A stretch of 64,000 nucleotides of DNA, taken from contig JXTC01000056.1 in the NCBI GenBank assembly GCA_002914845.1, positions 817,655 through 881,654 of the forward strand, given 5' to 3'. Below, piece by piece: positions 9,093 through 19,133 of the stretch (position 1 is the first letter of the stretch; every line of letters begins with the position of its first letter). A program made the position numbers and the translations under genes. This stretch comes from Trema orientale (lineage: Eukaryota; Streptophyta; Magnoliopsida; Rosales; Cannabaceae). Below the pieces are notes generated by a model, which was not told where the DNA came from, did not search any database, and saw only the letters and a list, made by a program, of their open reading frames with translations.

Positions 9093-12000
9093 ATGGCAGA
9101 TATAGTTCTACCTCCAATTTTGCAGGTTTTCCTTGAAAAATTAGCTTCTCCTATGTTAGAAACGCTCGGTAACAGGTGGGATATGCAAGACAACGTTCAA
9201 AAGCTGCAGAGCAACTTATCAATGGTCCAAGCTATTCTTGAAGATGCAGAGGAGCAACAAGTGACCAATATGGCCGTGAGAATTTGGTTGTCAAAGCTCA
9301 ACGATATCGCTCACGATGTTGAAGACTTGCTTATGGACTTGGCGATTCACGGTGCTCGAATCACGGATGTTGGATGTGCAGACAAGGCGAAAAAGATGCT
9401 TTGTGAGTTAGATATGATTGTTGACGAAGGGCTTCACTTAAATTTGAGGGAGAGAATTAGTACGGTTCGTAGAGAGTGGGATAGAAGGGAAACTAGCTAC
9501 TTTGTTGTTGAATCTGAAGTTTATGGGAGAGAGGAAGATAAAGAGAAGATAAAAGAGTTGTTATTGTCTTGTGACGCAACTGAGAAAGGATGTGTGTCAT
9601 GTATACCAATAGTGGGCATGGGAGGGCTAGGAAAGACAACTCTTGCACAATTAGCATACAATGATCTGAAGGTAACACAATATTTTGATGTTAAATTGTG
9701 GGTTTTCGTTTCTGATCATTTTGATGCGAAAGACATAATGATGGGATTGATTCAGGGCATCACAAAAGATAAATGTGAGTATTCAAATATGAACGTGCTA
9801 CACTCGGAAATTTGGTGCTTACTACACAACAAAAGATACTTAATTGTGTTGGATGATGTTTGGACAGAGGATCAAGATGATTGGGACAAATTGAGACCAA
9901 TTTTTAGAGGAGGGACTGATGGGAGCAAAATTCTAATCACAACCCGCAGTGCGAAAGTTGCACTCATGATGGATTGCCCCACATTTCCATATTATTTGGA
10001 GGGTTTGTCAGAGGATGCTTGTTGGTCTTTGTTCAAGAAACGTGCTTTTCGCCCGAGAGAAGAAGAATCAAACAAAAGTCTCTTGCCTATCGGACTAGAA
10101 ATTGTGAGGAAATGCGGAGGAGTGGCGTTGGCTGCGAAGACTCTGGGAAGTCTCATGCGTTTCAAGCGAGAGGAAAGGGAGTGGTTGTGTGTACAAGAAA
10201 GTGACATTTGGCACTTGGATGAATATGGAAGTACTGGAATTCTTCCAGCTTTGAGGCTGAGTTACTCTCGTTTACCGCCACATCTAAAGCGCTGTTTTTC
10301 ATTCTGCGCAATATTTCCTAGAGGCTATGAAATCAAGAAAGAGAAATTGATCCTTATGTGGATGGCAGAAGGCCTAATTCAAATCAACAAGGGAAATAAG
10401 TCACCGGAGGATATTGGTAATGACTATTTCATTGATCTTCTGTGGATGTCCTTTTTCCAAGAGATGAAGCAGTGTGATGATGGTGTTGTTACCAGATACA
10501 AGTTGCATGATGTCATTTATGATCTTGCACAATCTATTGTCGGACCAGATTTCGCCATATTAGATCGAGGTTTTCCAGCCGCAAGTAATTTTTCTCGAAT
10601 TCGTCATTCATCTGTCGTCTGTGATTTTAAGTCGTCTTTGATTCCAGAAGAGCTATACAAAGCAACACGTCTACGAACTCTCTTGTTGTTCTCTGGAGGT
10701 AATTTTGGTGAAGCTCCTCTTGAGTTATATTCAAACTTTAAGTATTTGCTTGTGCTGAATTTAAGTGGCTGCGGCCTTACCAGTTTGAACAGAGCAATTG
10801 ATCACTTAGCTTGTTTGAGGTATCTTGACCTATCTCATACACTTATTAAAAGACTACCTAAGACCATAGAGTATCTTTCTTGTCTACAGACGTTGAACTT
10901 GTTTAATTGCTACAACCTCGAAACATTGCCCAACTTATTAGAGATGAAAAGCCTCAGACATGTCAACAATGATGGATGTGAAGCTTTGACCAACACATTA
11001 TGGAATCCTTTTGGTAATCTTCTTGATTCAAGAAGTATGGCATTATTTATCGAGATGCTATCTACATTCCGAAATGAGCTTCAGACTTTGCCATTGCTCG
11101 TTGTAGGTGGGCCACCTGACATCATGTTTCTGGGACGACTTAAGCAGCTTCGAGGAAGTTTGAAAATAACCCATTTAGAGAACGTATGTGCAGAAGATGC
11201 AAAAGATGTTAACTTGATAGAAAATAAGGGGATCGAGTCACTGGGACTATACTGGGGGAGTGATGAATTTTGTCCAAACATAAATCCAGAAAAGGAATAT
11301 GATGTCATTGGATTCCGGAAGAGAAATGAGATTCATTCAGTTGGATCATCACAAGGGCTTGAAGTTGACGCTTCCATGGGAGAACGATTACTTGGGAAAC
11401 TCCAACCACACCAAAATCTTAAGAGACTGCTCATAAAAGGGTACCCTGGAATCAGGTTTCCTCCCTGGAGAATACTCCATTTGAAAACTGTGGACTTGGT
11501 TGATTGTAGAAGAAGTAAACGCCTTCTGTGTACCCTTGCGAATCTTCAGTTTCTTACTAGTCTTTCATTCAGGGCAATGCATAGCGTCACGCATATTAGC
11601 CAAGAGTTCTATGGGAAAGTCCGGAAGCCATTCCCTGTTCTTGAAGAACTAGTCCTCATTGATTTCCCTATTTTGAAAGAATGGCCAAGTCCAGAAGGCA
11701 GAGTCGCTTTCCCGAGCTTGAGAAAATTGACAGTTAGCGCATGTCCACAGCTAACAGTGATGCCACTATTTCTCTCTATCCAACACTTGGAGCTGCGAGA
11801 TTGTAATGCAGTTGTAGTTCATTCCTTTCAGAATCTGACATCACTCAGAAGTCTTGTAATTGAGAAAGTCAAAGATTTGTTATGTTTCTCTGGAACATTT
11901 CCTGCAAACAACTCGCTTCTCGCTTCACTAGAGATCAAATCTTGTCCTCGGCTTCGTCATCTGCCTTCTGAGTTGGGAAACCTCGCCGCTCTGAAATCAT

Positions 12001-12668
12001 TGACGATTCGCTGGTGCGAAGAACTCTCTTCTCTTCCGCCAGGTTTGCAAAATCTCAATGCTTTGGAGTCCTTGGAGATCGGTGATTGCCACAGTCTTAT
12101 GTCTTTGCCTGATAATGATCATGATCAGACTCCAGGTTTGAGTAATCTTCGAACTTTGTCCGTCGAAAACTGCAACAGTCTAGCTTCTATATCAATAGGC
12201 TTCCAATACCTTAGTTCTCTTGAGAACTTGACCATTATGTACTGTCCAAGTCTAGTTAACCTACCTCAAGGCGTTGAGTGTCTTGCTTCACTTCGAAGCT
12301 TGACCATCTTAAGCTGTCCACAACTTGTGTCACTACCAGAGGAGTTGCAGAATCTCATGGTCCTTCACAGTCTAGAAATCAGGAGTTGCTCGAGCTTGGA
12401 AGCTTTGCCAGACTGGATTGAGAAACTTGTTTCGTTGAGATCTTTGGCGATTTCGGATTGTCATGGCATACGATTTTTACCTGAAGGGCTAGAATGTCTC
12501 AACGCATTGCAGCACTTGTCGATTCAAGATTGTCCTCAACTTGTTGAAAGGTGTAGAAAGCAAAATGGTGAGGATTGGCCAAAGATAGCTCATGTTCCGC
12601 ACAAACATATTGGATTGTCCGAACAAAGGCGTCCCAGTGAAGCAAGTTGCAGCAGTTGGTCAAATTAG
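9093..12668 (+). CDS. CC-NB-LRR disease resistance protein, RGA-like
   Basis: An intracellular immune receptor of the CNL class, encoded by a single uninterrupted exon of 1191 residues. In this family the NB domain switches between ADP and ATP states, the LRR senses a pathogen effector or a guarded host protein, and the coiled coil triggers defence. Visible motifs (numbered from Met 9093): Rx-type coiled coil in residues 1-120 with an EDVID-like DVEDLL at 75-80; P-loop GMGGLGKTT at 175-183; kinase-2 LIVLDDVW at 250-257; RNBS-B GSKILITTR at 277-285; GLPL-type CGGVALA at 341-347; RNBS-D CFSFCAIFPRG around 401-411; and LHD in place of the usual MHD at 471-473. LRRs follow from about 540; the last seven are very regular, of about 24 residues (LxSLxIxxCxxLxxLP). 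An in-frame ATG at 9006 would add 29 residues; I prefer 9093 because MADIVLPP begins as this family does. The frame has no break, so it is probably functional. Confidence 0.95.
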   Translation: MADIVLPPILQVFLEKLASPMLETLGNRWDMQDNVQKLQSNLSMVQAILEDAEEQQVTNMAVRIWLSKLNDIAHDVEDLLMDLAIHGARITDVGCADKAKKMLCELDMIVDEGLHLNLRERISTVRREWDRRETSYFVVESEVYGREEDKEKIKELLLSCDATEKGCVSCIPIVGMGGLGKTTLAQLAYNDLKVTQYFDVKLWVFVSDHFDAKDIMMGLIQGITKDKCEYSNMNVLHSEIWCLLHNKRYLIVLDDVWTEDQDDWDKLRPIFRGGTDGSKILITTRSAKVALMMDCPTFPYYLEGLSEDACWSLFKKRAFRPREEESNKSLLPIGLEIVRKCGGVALAAKTLGSLMRFKREEREWLCVQESDIWHLDEYGSTGILPALRLSYSRLPPHLKRCFSFCAIFPRGYEIKKEKLILMWMAEGLIQINKGNKSPEDIGNDYFIDLLWMSFFQEMKQCDDGVVTRYKLHDVIYDLAQSIVGPDFAILDRGFPAASNFSRIRHSSVVCDFKSSLIPEELYKATRLRTLLLFSGGNFGEAPLELYSNFKYLLVLNLSGCGLTSLNRAIDHLACLRYLDLSHTLIKRLPKTIEYLSCLQTLNLFNCYNLETLPNLLEMKSLRHVNNDGCEALTNTLWNPFGNLLDSRSMALFIEMLSTFRNELQTLPLLVVGGPPDIMFLGRLKQLRGSLKITHLENVCAEDAKDVNLIENKGIESLGLYWGSDEFCPNINPEKEYDVIGFRKRNEIHSVGSSQGLEVDASMGERLLGKLQPHQNLKRLLIKGYPGIRFPPWRILHLKTVDLVDCRRSKRLLCTLANLQFLTSLSFRAMHSVTHISQEFYGKVRKPFPVLEELVLIDFPILKEWPSPEGRVAFPSLRKLTVSACPQLTVMPLFLSIQHLELRDCNAVVVHSFQNLTSLRSLVIEKVKDLLCFSGTFPANNSLLASLEIKSCPRLRHLPSELGNLAALKSLTIRWCEELSSLPPGLQNLNALESLEIGDCHSLMSLPDNDHDQTPGLSNLRTLSVENCNSLASISIGFQYLSSLENLTIMYCPSLVNLPQGVECLASLRSLTILSCPQLVSLPEELQNLMVLHSLEIRSCSSLEALPDWIEKLVSLRSLAISDCHGIRFLPEGLECLNALQHLSIQDCPQLVERCRKQNGEDWPKIAHVPHKHIGLSEQRRPSEASCSSWSN

Positions 12669-13884
12669 AATGTGGTGAGAAACATTGGTACATCATTCTT
12701 TATATGCAGTTTATTACTATAAAATCAATATTTTCCATAGTCATTTTGCTTCATGTTTTGATGTTTTCTTTCTTGGACTTCTAATGCATGCAAAATTAAG
12801 CAATTTCCTTACTGTAATATAATGACCTTAATGCACTTCGTTCCTGCAATAAACAAACTCTGCTAAATTATATTTATAGGTCTTATATTATCCACACAAA
12901 TAAGAATCTACAGAAATTGGTTTTTTTTTTTTTTTTTTGGTTAATGTCTTAATGACTAAATTAATTATATCAGTCTTATATTATCGACACAAATACGAGC
13001 CTATAGTTTTTTTTTTTTTTTTTGGGTCATATTTGCTTATCTATCCTTTTGGATTACTTTAAAACTGTTGTGCATGTTAGGCCATTCTTATTACCAATTC
13101 TGATCAAACAATTTTTAGAGTTTAGTAAGCCTTTTGATCAAGTGGGGTACCATTTTTATTTTTTTTTTGGGAAAGGAGTCAAGTGGGGTACTTTATTCAA
13201 TCAAATTGATAAGGTTTTGTACCCGCTATTCTCCTGTCCACATGTTTCACGAGGCATTTATTTTAGTATCAGAAGTGGGTTGCCGTATAAGGAGTACCGA
13301 GTAGTAAAAAAAGTGAAGAGTGCTTAGGCTTGAATACTTCCTTGCTTCATTTTTTTTTTACCCCGGATAATATCTTTGGTTTTAACTTTGTATAAAACTT
13401 TTAACTTCTAACAGAGTTCAGTGATAGATCCCAATATCTGACTCTAATGCCAGGTTCAGTCACTAATTCTTGATGTGGTAAAGAGGAGTGGAACTTCGTG
13501 ATCGAGTTTAACTACACGGTCACACAAGATTATTCTAAGGAAAAATAGGATTTATAACTTATTGAAAAGTACTAAACACCATGATACTTCTATCTATAGT
13601 TATAGCTCACATAATGTGATTTTTAGGTGTTCGTAGTTGGCACTGAAAAAATGCATATACTAGGAACCATGTTGTGTACAACTTTGCTCCTCGCTCTAGA
13701 AACCACGTTGCACATAACCTGTCTCTTTTGGTTTTTAAGTCCATTCCAATTCGATTTGGATGAATGAGACAAGCCAGTGTGTTTCCGAGTCTATGATGTT
13801 ATTCGTACTCATGTAAAGTGATTTTTTACCCTTAAAAGAAATGGTTACGCTAACTACTAACTTATTATATAATATTCAAGCGGA
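12669..13884. other. Downstream of NLR, no further gene seen
   Basis: Begins with the NLR 3' untranslated region, then AT-rich DNA with poly-T runs (12919-12939, 13008-13023). The frame at 13022-13327 has no domain. At about 13430-13450 the sequence GACTCTAATGCCAGG loosely resembles a reversed copia primer site, which may mark an old LTR remnant, but I found no second LTR. Confidence 0.5.
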
Positions 13885-13893
13885 AAAGAAAGA

Positions 13894-14065
13894 GGGCGCG
13901 TCTACAATAGGGGCGCCCCTACGTAGGGTCCCGTCTATATACCGTTTGATGGGAATCTGTGCATAAACAGATTCTCCACAGATTCTCGTTATTCCCCACA
14001 GATTCCCATCAAACGGTATATAAAGGGTGGCCCTACGTAGGGGCGCCCCTACCGTAGCTCTCCCC
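13894..14065 (+). mobile_element. Mutator-type MITE, copy 1 (172 bp)
   Basis: A foldback element of 172 bp starting GGGCGCGTCTAC and ending GTAGCTCTCCCC. It is flanked by 9-bp near-duplicates AAAGAAAGA (13885-13893) and AAAGAAAAA (14066-14074), 8 of 9 matching. The outer arms carry GGGGCGCCCCTACGTAGGG; inner arms carry ACCGTTTGATGGGAATCTGT and its reverse complement. It has no coding capacity. Nine-base target duplications are the hallmark of Mutator-superfamily transposases. Confidence 0.88.
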
Positions 14066-14283
14066 AAAGAAAAACTAATTATATATTATCACATCAATAT
14101 AATTGTGTCTTTTTTGGATAATCTGTCTGGAAGTGTAGGTAATTTATAAGTCAAAATAATTGATCTCACGGATTGGGAAAATAAAAAATCAACTTAAAGG
14201 CTCATAGTCATCCCGGATATGGGATGATGACACAAAATATGCTGATTTTCAACTTTTCATAAAAAATTAGCCTAATCTTTTAT

Positions 14284-14455
14284 GGGGATGGCTACGGTAG
14301 GGGCGTCCCTACGTAGGGTCATGCCTTAATTATCGTTGGATGGGAATCTGTGGGGAATAACGAGAATCTGTAGAGAATCTATTTATATACAGATTCCCAT
14401 CTAACGGTGAATAGACAGGGCCCTACGTAGGGGCGCCCCTTCTGTAGACGCGCCC
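14284..14455 (-). mobile_element. Mutator-type MITE, copy 2 (172 bp)
   Basis: Same family and same length as copy 1 but inverted: it begins GGGGATGGCTAC and ends GTAGACGCGCCC. It has a perfect 9-bp target duplication, ATCTTTTAT, at 14275-14283 and 14456-14464. It lies 218 bp from copy 1 in the opposite orientation. The inner repeat has drifted (ATCGTTGGATGGGAATCTGT). Confidence 0.92.
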
Positions 14456-14464
14456 ATCTTTTAT

Positions 14465-15261
14465 TCCTACAAATTAGTATATTTAAAATACTTGCAAATG
14501 TGTATCCCACATAGGCTAAATAAGTGATTTTAACCCCTCATTAATCAATTAAACTATTTCAAAAGTATTATGTATTTTTAAATTTGTTTAATAATTAGTT
14601 TTTTGAGTTCTAAGTTAAATCATGAACAAAAAATTCTAAAAATTAAAAAGCTACCATAAATAATTATTGTTTAAACTTTTTAATAAGTTAACGAGGGATA
14701 ATTAAGTCATTGTACCCGATCAGGTTTGCATTCACAAATATTTCAATCTAGTATAAAAATTATGTTTGTTTTTACCTTTAAAAAAAGGATAGTTTTTACA
14801 TAAAATTGAAAAATCAAATATTTTTCTGTCCCAAAAAAAAAAAAAAATTTGTGTCATTATCTCTCTCAAACGTAGTCCCATTCTTACAAACATATAAAAA
14901 AGTCAACATGTTCCCACTCCCACAATTACTATCTTGGTCATTGCTAATACAAAATTAATTAAATCCAACCAATTTGGACATATAATAATAAGTTCATAGC
15001 ATATAATAGTGTGATATCCTAGGCCAACTGGATTTTATTTTTAATTTTTATTTTTATTTTTATTTTCCTATAACACAATAGTAATACTGAGTCAATGGAG
15101 ATTGAGAATCCGTTGAATATTAACACACACAAAAAAATCATTGACTTGAAGTCAACGCTTAAAAAATCAACATTCTGCGCTTTTAATGGGTCTCAGACTC
15201 GTTTAAATATACCACCATTTTCTCTCGAAAGCTTCTAAATTTCTCCAATTTGTGGGTTTCA
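14465..15261. other. Upstream region of the CC-only gene
   Basis: AT-rich, no coding region. TTTAAATATA at about 15202-15211, 50-60 bp before the start codon, is a possible TATA element. W-box cores (TTGACTT) occur near 15142. Confidence 0.45.
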
Positions 15262-15603
15262 ATGGCGGACACAGCCGAGTCCTCTGTCCTGAAAGTGGTC
15301 TTCGTCGCCTTAGCTTCTCCGGCCGTACAAAAGATCTGCGAGAGTTGGGATATCGTAAACGACATCGGAGAGTTACAGAGGAGCTTAACGACGGAAGCTG
15401 AAGGTGTCGTCGTTGAAGAAGACGAAGACGACGTTAATGGAGGAGAAGGAGGTCTGAGATTTCAGCTGAAGAAAGCTGCTTACGAAGCGGAAGACCTGAT
15501 TCACAACCTTACGATCATCGCCGCTAATTTGGTTGATTCTGGAAATCAACGGTCGGAAAGTTACGACGACCTTGATCTCGACCTTGATGAAGTTTCTCCG
15601 TGA
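15262..15603 (+). CDS. Small coiled-coil-only NLR relative (truncated)
   Basis: Encodes 113 residues from ATG 15262, in a good plant start context (TTTCAATGGCGG). The segment LASPAVQKICESWDIVNDIG resembles the start of the Rx-type coiled coil of the NLR upstream (LASPMLETLGNRWDMQDNVQ). A later AAYEAEDLIHNLTI matches the EDVID-like helix. In place of the usual helix between them is a Glu/Asp-rich stretch (VVVEEDEDDVNGGEG). The frame ends with an acidic tail (DDLDLDLDEVSP) and a clean stop; no P-loop or LRR follows. It is noticeably more GC-rich than its surroundings, as real plant exons are. It could be a truncated paralogue that acts as a coiled-coil adaptor or decoy, or simply a degenerate fragment; the sequence alone does not decide. 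Confidence 0.6.
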   Translation: MADTAESSVLKVVFVALASPAVQKICESWDIVNDIGELQRSLTTEAEGVVVEEDEDDVNGGEGGLRFQLKKAAYEAEDLIHNLTIIAANLVDSGNQRSESYDDLDLDLDEVSP

Positions 15604-15627
15604 AAAGGATACTTGTATGTATGTATA

Positions 15628-15661
<34 letters not shown>

Positions 15662-16800
15662 TGTGTGTATTAATGTGTAACTTCTAAAATGGAATGGAAC
15701 TTGGGCTCTGTTTTTGTAACTGAAAAAAATGAAGAAGAAGAAGAAAAAGAGAAGGAAAAGAAAAAAGAGAGAGCTGATCCTTATGACATTGTCGGGGAAA
15801 TTTTATTAGAAAATTTTAATTTCATGCTATATGAATTCAAGGACTTTTTTCCCTTTTTTTTCTCGCTCTTTTTTTTTTTTTTAAAAGGGCTATGGCATTG
15901 TTGGTGAAAGTTTAGAATTGTTTACAAATTTCAATTGTTTATTAATTTGTTAAACTAATAAAAATGAAAAAAAGAAAAGAAGATAGTTGTAAATTTGTCG
16001 TATAATGATTGGCAATTTATTTGTTTATGGAAGTTTGAGATCTTTTTTTATTTATTTATAAATTTGATCCATGGAAAGATAGTTGTAAATTTGTCGTATA
16101 ATGATTGGCAATTCATTTGTTTATTTATTGGTGGGTGGCCCTTAGAAAGAACCTTTTGATGAACATGTAAAAAAAAAAAAAAAAGAAAAGAGACAAGAAT
16201 AATAACAATAATAATGAGGTGAGAGCCTCTGCTAGAAACATAATTATTGAATGGGTAATGAATCTCTTTCTCAAAGATAAAAATGTCATGTACATGTAAC
16301 TCGAATACTAGATGCACCAAATTGGCACGTGTACTTTCAATGTAAGCAAGGCACTAAAAGTCTTTTCCTTTTTTATGGGTCCAAAGGGTGAAAAAAGAAA
16401 AAAGGAAACTGTAATGATGTATATCTAGAAGATTGTGAAATTAATGCATGAGAAATTGAGAATACCTTTTTTTTTTTGCTGGGGTTTGCGTGAGAATACC
16501 TTAGATTTTCTGTTTGTGCACTCATGGCATTACTTAAGAAAAGGACAAAGAAGCCCAGCATTAGGGAAAGAAAAAATAATAAATAAAGAATAAGGATAAA
16601 GAAAAGAATGGATAGTACAGGACAGTGGACCTCATAACTTTAAGAATAAAATTAGAGAAGAAAAGAAGTAGGTTTCTTATTGAATTGCATAATAAAAATA
16701 CATCAAGAAAAGAGTTTATATAGACTGCAAGTAAATAATAAAAAAGATTATAATATTCTTAATAAAGATAAATAATAAATAACCTAAATAATAAAGTAAT
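15604..16800. other. Downstream of CC-only gene: AT microsatellite, low complexity
   Basis: Contains an (AT)n run at about 15629-15657, purine-rich low-complexity DNA (15720-15775) and poly-T runs. A 30-base stretch beginning GAAAGATAGTTG near 16074 repeats sequence at about 15978, a short local duplication. No gene is supported; the reading frames here are low-complexity. Confidence 0.5.
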
Positions 16801-17581
16801 TTAAGCATGATAACGAGATATATTAAGCTGCCAATAATTGTAATATAAGTTAGGAGATCTAGGCAAAGGAGAACCATCAAAAAGAGAATACCGAGCATTT
16901 AACTCGAGAGGAGTATCAATAATATTATTATCAGTAAGATGAGCATGCTCAAATATGTCAGCTATATAATTAGACTGAGAAAAAAGACAACCTTTCGAAG
17001 AAGAGGCAACTTCAATATCCAAAAATTAACACAAGGAACTCAAATCCTTCATTGTAAAACAACTAGCTAATTCTGACTTCAGATCTGCAATCCCATCAAT
17101 ATCATCACCAATAATAATCATGTCATCTACATATAAAAAAAGTAAAATACGACGAGCTAAAGTATACTTGACAAACAAAGTTGAATCATGATAAGTAGGA
17201 GAGAAGCCAAGGAAGATAATTACAGTAGAGAACTTCTCAAACCATACTTGAGGTACCTGTTTGAGACCATAAAAAGCTTTTTTAAGCTTGTAAACTTCAC
17301 TAGGATTATGAGAAACACTAGGAGGAGGTATCACACAGACTTCTTCTTGAAGATCCCCCATTCAAGAAGGCATTTTTCACATCTATCTGAGATATATTCC
17401 ACTGATGAACAAAAGTAACTACAATAAGGGTGTGAACTATAGTTATTTTTTCATCAGGGGAAAAAGTCTCCTCATAATCTATACGATACTCCTGAAAATA
17501 TCCTTTAGCAACTAATCGGACTTTGCACTGTCTAATAAATCCATGTGACTTGAAAAAAAATCTATAGAAAATTTTCTTCAT
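16801..17581 (-). pseudogene. Copia reverse transcriptase fragment, frameshifted
   Basis: A minus-strand remnant of the copia reverse transcriptase (RVT_2), spread over three frames. 17318-17581 carries VRLVAKGYFQEYRIDYEETF and ISQIDVKNAFLNG. 17026-17361 carries GDLQEEVCVIPPPSV, KKAFYGLKQVPQVWFEKF and the catalytic LFLYVDDMIIIGDD. 16801-17022 carries IEVASSSKGCLFSQSNYIAD and LELNARYSLFDG. The first junction (about 17350) and the second (about 17024) are frameshifts. No integrase or RNase H is attached and I found no paired LTRs, so this is a dead internal fragment. Confidence 0.88.
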
Positions 17582-17867
17582 TCTGCATGAATAGCTCTAA
17601 GTTTCTGAGTTATCAGTAATGTGAGATGTAAACTAATCTTTGTGTCAATCACCTATCTCTTTGCTGCTAACACCATTGCTGTAGCTTAGGATAATCTTGA
17701 ATGAACAGATGTTGTAGATTACTAAGATTTTGCAATCGTTCTAGAAGTGAAGTTAAGTGACAACACTACAAAATGTTCCATTCAGCTAAGTTTTTCTAAC
17801 TAGTACAGCTTCGAAATTCCAAGTTTCTAGTGAATTCGAAACAAGTTTCAGCCCTTCTGATATAGCA
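17582..17867. other. Intergenic, no gene seen
   Basis: Unremarkable AT-rich sequence upstream (in copia orientation) of the RT fragment. It may belong to the same dead element, but no domain is readable. Confidence 0.4.
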
Positions 17868-18483
17868 TATCCATTGAAAATGCTATAAATGTCATGCTAA
17901 TGCTAAATTTTAGCATCTGGGTGAAAAATGAATATTCAATAGTGTGCTATATTTGGCATAGCTTTTAGCATGTGATATTTGTTGTGCTAATATAGCACGA
18001 ATAATAGCACATACTAAATTTTAGCATATGATATTAAATATTCATGTGTTTTAAAATATTATCAAAATTCAATGTGTGTATATATATATATACTTTTTCA
18101 TCAAATTTTATTTACAAATTTATTCTCACTAAATTATAATTAATTAGAATAAATAGGAGAATATAATTTTATTTACAATTTTTTTTGCATTGACCAATTT
18201 TATCATTTATGTAGAAGATAAGTAATTGTAAATTAGTATATGAAGTTAATTTGTATAATGAGTGATTAGATGATAAAATAATAAGAGCAAATAGTAGAAA
18301 AAAAAATGTAGTTTATACTATATTTTATATATAAGATTAATATTTAAAATATGAAATAACATTTCTTTAAACATATGATAAATTTGATAAATTACATTTC
18401 AAAAATATATGATAAATTTGCCATGTCATGCTAAATTTAGCATTAATACATTTTTTTTAGTATAATGCATTAAAGATGGTCTA
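17868..18483. repeat. Probable MITE with AGCATnTCC-type ends
   Basis: The left end (AGCATATCCATTGAAAATGC) and the reverse complement of the right end (AGACCATCTTTAATGCATTA) resemble each other. The interior has several short palindromes of the form TGCTAAATTTTAGCA (17903, about 18005, 18426). I could not find a target duplication, so limits are approximate. Confidence 0.5.
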
Positions 18484-19133
18484 AAGACAACGAGAAATAA
18501 GATGCCTCTCAGAGAAGAATAAGAAAGTAAAGATGCTATTCTTAATGCCTATAAATAGGCTTCTCAAATATAGTTGAAACACTAGAGCAAAAGAAGAAAA
18601 TAAGAGAAGAAAGAAAGAAGAAAGAAAAGGAAGAATTGAGTGATATTTTCTCCTATTCATCCTTTTGTGTTTTTAGTTTTTTTTTTTTTTCTTTTTTTTA
18701 AAAGGTTTGTGTCATGCTAGTTTGCTTGTAGTCCACAGTATTTGCTCATCCAGTTTAGGAACGTTGGGCGATGACACGTGTCCAAAAAAGCACAGCGAGT
18801 CGGTCATTGATTCCGGCTACGAACACAGTGGCCAATACTGTGGATCGCTCCACATACCATAAAATAATTGGCTGAACCTTAAGTTGACCCAACAGCGCCA
18901 ATAGTCTCAACTCTTTACGAAGCTTCCCTAGTCCTGAACTCATCTGATCCTTTACTCTCCACCCCACTAAAACATAAAAACCAGCAAAAGCTAAGCCCAC
19001 AGATTCTACTCTGGTTTAATCTCAAAAGATGCCAAACCCCTCTCTCTCTCTCCCTAGATATATATATACACACACATGTTAAGATAGATGGATATATGAT
19101 TTCTGTGTAGCTGTATTCATCAGTTTTCTAAGA
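18484..19133. promoter_or_regulatory. Probable upstream region of the small gene at 19134
   Basis: Purine-rich DNA, then a less AT-rich segment (18740-19000) containing GACACGTGTCC (G-box CACGTG at about 18774). A (CT)n tract lies at about 19042-19053 and a TATATATATA run at 19059-19069, 65-75 bp before the start codon. CT-rich tracts and TATA-like runs in this order are common in plant core promoters. The minus-strand frame at 18755-19000 has no recognisable domain. Confidence 0.45.

Noticed and set aside
9974..10207. ORFs overlapping the NLR in other frames (also 9493-9678, 11081-11308, 12499-12696)
   Set aside because: Shadows of a long, clearly coding exon.
13430..13455. Reversed copia primer site downstream of the NLR
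   Set aside because: The match (GACTCTAATGCCA) is loose and no LTR pair or purine tract could be placed around it.
18755..19000. 81-codon minus-strand ORF
   Set aside because: No recognisable domain and it overlaps the likely promoter of the gene at 19134.
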